Positions 32,501-33,790 of a stretch of 33,790 nt of DNA are shown here, one piece after another. The notes under the pieces were generated by a model. That model was not told where the DNA came from. It saw nothing but the letters and a program-made list of their open reading frames with translations, and did no database searches. Position 1 is the stretch's first letter. Every line of letters begins with the position of its first letter. The stretch comes from Methylomonas koyamae (GTDB lineage: Bacteria > Pseudomonadota > Gammaproteobacteria > Methylococcales > Methylomonadaceae): contig NZ_LUUK01000218.1 of the NCBI RefSeq assembly GCF_001644025.1, positions 1 through 33,790 on the forward strand. The letters run 5' to 3'. The position numbers were made by a program, and so were the translations under genes.

Positions 32501-33790
32501 CTAGAAGCGCTCGAATTGGTTCAAATCGAATTCAGGCTCGTAATTTCCCACGGGCTCCGAAGTTACCATGCTGTGAGTAGGCGTAGCCTTACGCGGCGTC
32601 TTGATCACGGTGCGCCTACTGCCACCCTGTTCTCGGTGACCAATTTTGAAGAAACTCATCAAACTCTGCAGTTGCTCCGCCTGCCCAGTCATTTCCTCGG
32701 ACGTAGCCGCCAATTGTTCGCTAGCCGCCGCGTTCTGTTGGGTAATCTGGTTCATTTGGTTCACGGCGTTGTTGATTTGGCCGACACCTGCGGACTGCTC
32801 GTGCGAGGCAGCCGCGATCTCTTGGACCAGGTCCGAAGTCTTAGCGATGCTGGGCACGATTTCGTCCAACAACTTGCCCGCGCTTTCCGCGGTTTTCACG
32901 CTGTTCTCAGCCAATTCGCCAATTTCCTGTGCCGCGACTTGGCTACGTTCCGCCAACTTCCGCACTTCGGCCGCCACCACCGCAAAGCCTTTGCCGTGAT
33001 CGCCGGCCCTGGCCGCTTCGATCGCGGCATTCAACGCTAACATATTAGTCTGATAGGCAATATCGTCAATGATGCCGATTTTATTGGCGATCTCTTTCAT
33101 CGCTTCGACAGTATGCTTGACCGCCTCACCGCCCTCCATGGCTTCTTTCGAAGCCTTACCGGCCATACCGTCGGTGACTTTGGCGTTTTCAGCATTCTGA
33201 TTGATACTGGCCGCCATTTCCTCGATGCTGGCACTGGTTTCCTCGACGCTAGCCGCCTGCTCGCTAGCGGATTGCGATAGCGCTTGCGATGTCGAGCTAA
33301 TTTGCTCGGAAGCATTGCTTAGCTGGTTCGTCGCATCGACAACTTCGCTGATTGTTTGCGACAACTTGGCAATCGTGTTATTCACAGTATCCTTGAAGTC
33401 GGCCAATTGCCCCTTGTAGTCACCGTTGACGGTACGGGTCAGATCGCCTTGTTCAACCAGTGACAGCACTTCGACCGCTTCGTTGACCGGCAAAATTACT
33501 CGATCCAATGTCTCGTTTACGCCTTCAACGATTTTGCGGAAGTCTCCCTGATGTTTGCCCGCATCCGCCCGAGTCGACAACTGCCCCTCCATAGCCGCCT
33601 TCGCCAACATGTTGGCATCGGACACCAAAGCGTTAACCGCTTCAATGCAGGTATTCAGGTTGTTTTTAATCGTATTGAAATCGCCGTTGTAACTGTCGGT
33701 AATCTTAGCCGGAATGTTGCCTCGGGATATGTTGTCCACATAATCCGCCGCCACGTTCAACGGCCCAATCACCGCGTCCAGAGTTTCGTT
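32501..33790 (-). CDS. methyl-accepting chemotaxis protein (5' end beyond window)
   Basis: The frame is open to the right edge, so the start and any sensor domain are missing. The visible 429 residues begin with [12 protein letters not shown]. The same NETLD phrase recurs 91 residues later ([12 protein letters not shown]), which marks tandem HAMP-like repeats. The signalling domain has the conserved tip [20 protein letters not shown] followed by [19 protein letters not shown], and long Ala/Ser/Glu-rich methylation helices on both sides. The C-terminus lacks an NWETF-type CheR tether. No transmembrane segment lies in the visible part. It is the first visible gene of the cheW-cheR-cheB cluster. 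Confidence 0.95.
   Translation of the reverse strand, partial: NETLDAVIGPLNVAADYVDNISRGNIPAKITDSYNGDFNTIKNNLNTCIEAVNALVSDANMLAKAAMEGQLSTRADAGKHQGDFRKIVEGVNETLDRVILPVNEAVEVLSLVEQGDLTRTVNGDYKGQLADFKDTVNNTIAKLSQTISEVVDATNQLSNASEQISSTSQALSQSASEQAASVEETSASIEEMAASINQNAENAKVTDGMAGKASKEAMEGGEAVKHTVEAMKEIANKIGIIDDIAYQTNMLALNAAIEAARAGDHGKGFAVVAAEVRKLAERSQVAAQEIGELAENSVKTAESAGKLLDEIVPSIAKTSDLVQEIAAASHEQSAGVGQINNAVNQMNQITQQNAAASEQLAATSEEMTGQAEQLQSLMSFFKIGHREQGGSRRTVIKTPRKATPTHSMVTSEPVGNYEPEFDLNQFERF

Noticed and set aside
1-33790. tRNA, rRNA, CRISPR arrays and complete insertion sequences
   Set aside because: No cloverleaf-type sequence, no regularly spaced direct repeats and no transposase gene could be seen on either strand.

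Overview
The window looks like chromosomal DNA of a gammaproteobacterium, most likely a Methylomonas-like methanotroph. This is inferred from moderate-to-high GC, AP2-like and chemotaxis gene content, a divergent nadC/ampD pair, and the styles of the yicC, ubiK, comM and hemW genes. No marker gene such as rRNA or pmo is present to prove it.

The left third (1-12822) is an accessory island of the Tc (ABC) toxin type. All three genes are on the minus strand, in transcription order: a LuxR-type regulator with a GAF-like region (11746-12822), a very large TcB-TcC fusion (4259-11539), and a compact TcA-like protein (74-3655). The TcB-TcC fusion carries SpvB, FG-GAP, RHS and then an unrecognised C-terminal effector. 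The TcA-like protein appears to lack the central receptor-binding block and stops inside the pore/shaft region. The gaps between them hold a near-perfect 38-nt hairpin, a short operator-like inverted repeat and REP-like twin hairpins. The effector tip and the regulator are visibly more AT-rich than the RHS body. About 1 kb without a convincing gene (12823-13839) separates the island from the rest.

The middle (13840-25481) is mostly housekeeping: a YedA-like EamA exporter, a SnoaL-like protein with a glutathione transferase, a Ser/Thr kinase divergent from yicC, a ModE-type winged-helix protein, and icd. A MarR-like regulator with a four-cysteine tail is tightly joined to ubiK and comM. A 2-Cys peroxiredoxin, an AP2-like protein with a structured leader, nadC and ampD follow. 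Several intrinsic terminators can be read directly.

The right part (25534-33790) runs on the minus strand. In transcription order it holds a methyl-accepting chemotaxis protein (entering from beyond the window), cheW, cheR and cheB, forming a chemosensory cluster. It continues with gloA, hemW (start codon overlapping the gloA stop), pyrE and a dynamin-family GTPase.

The most interesting candidate system is the Tc-like locus: a reduced TcA partner, a fused TcB-TcC cocoon with an unassigned payload, and a dedicated regulator with possible cis elements.
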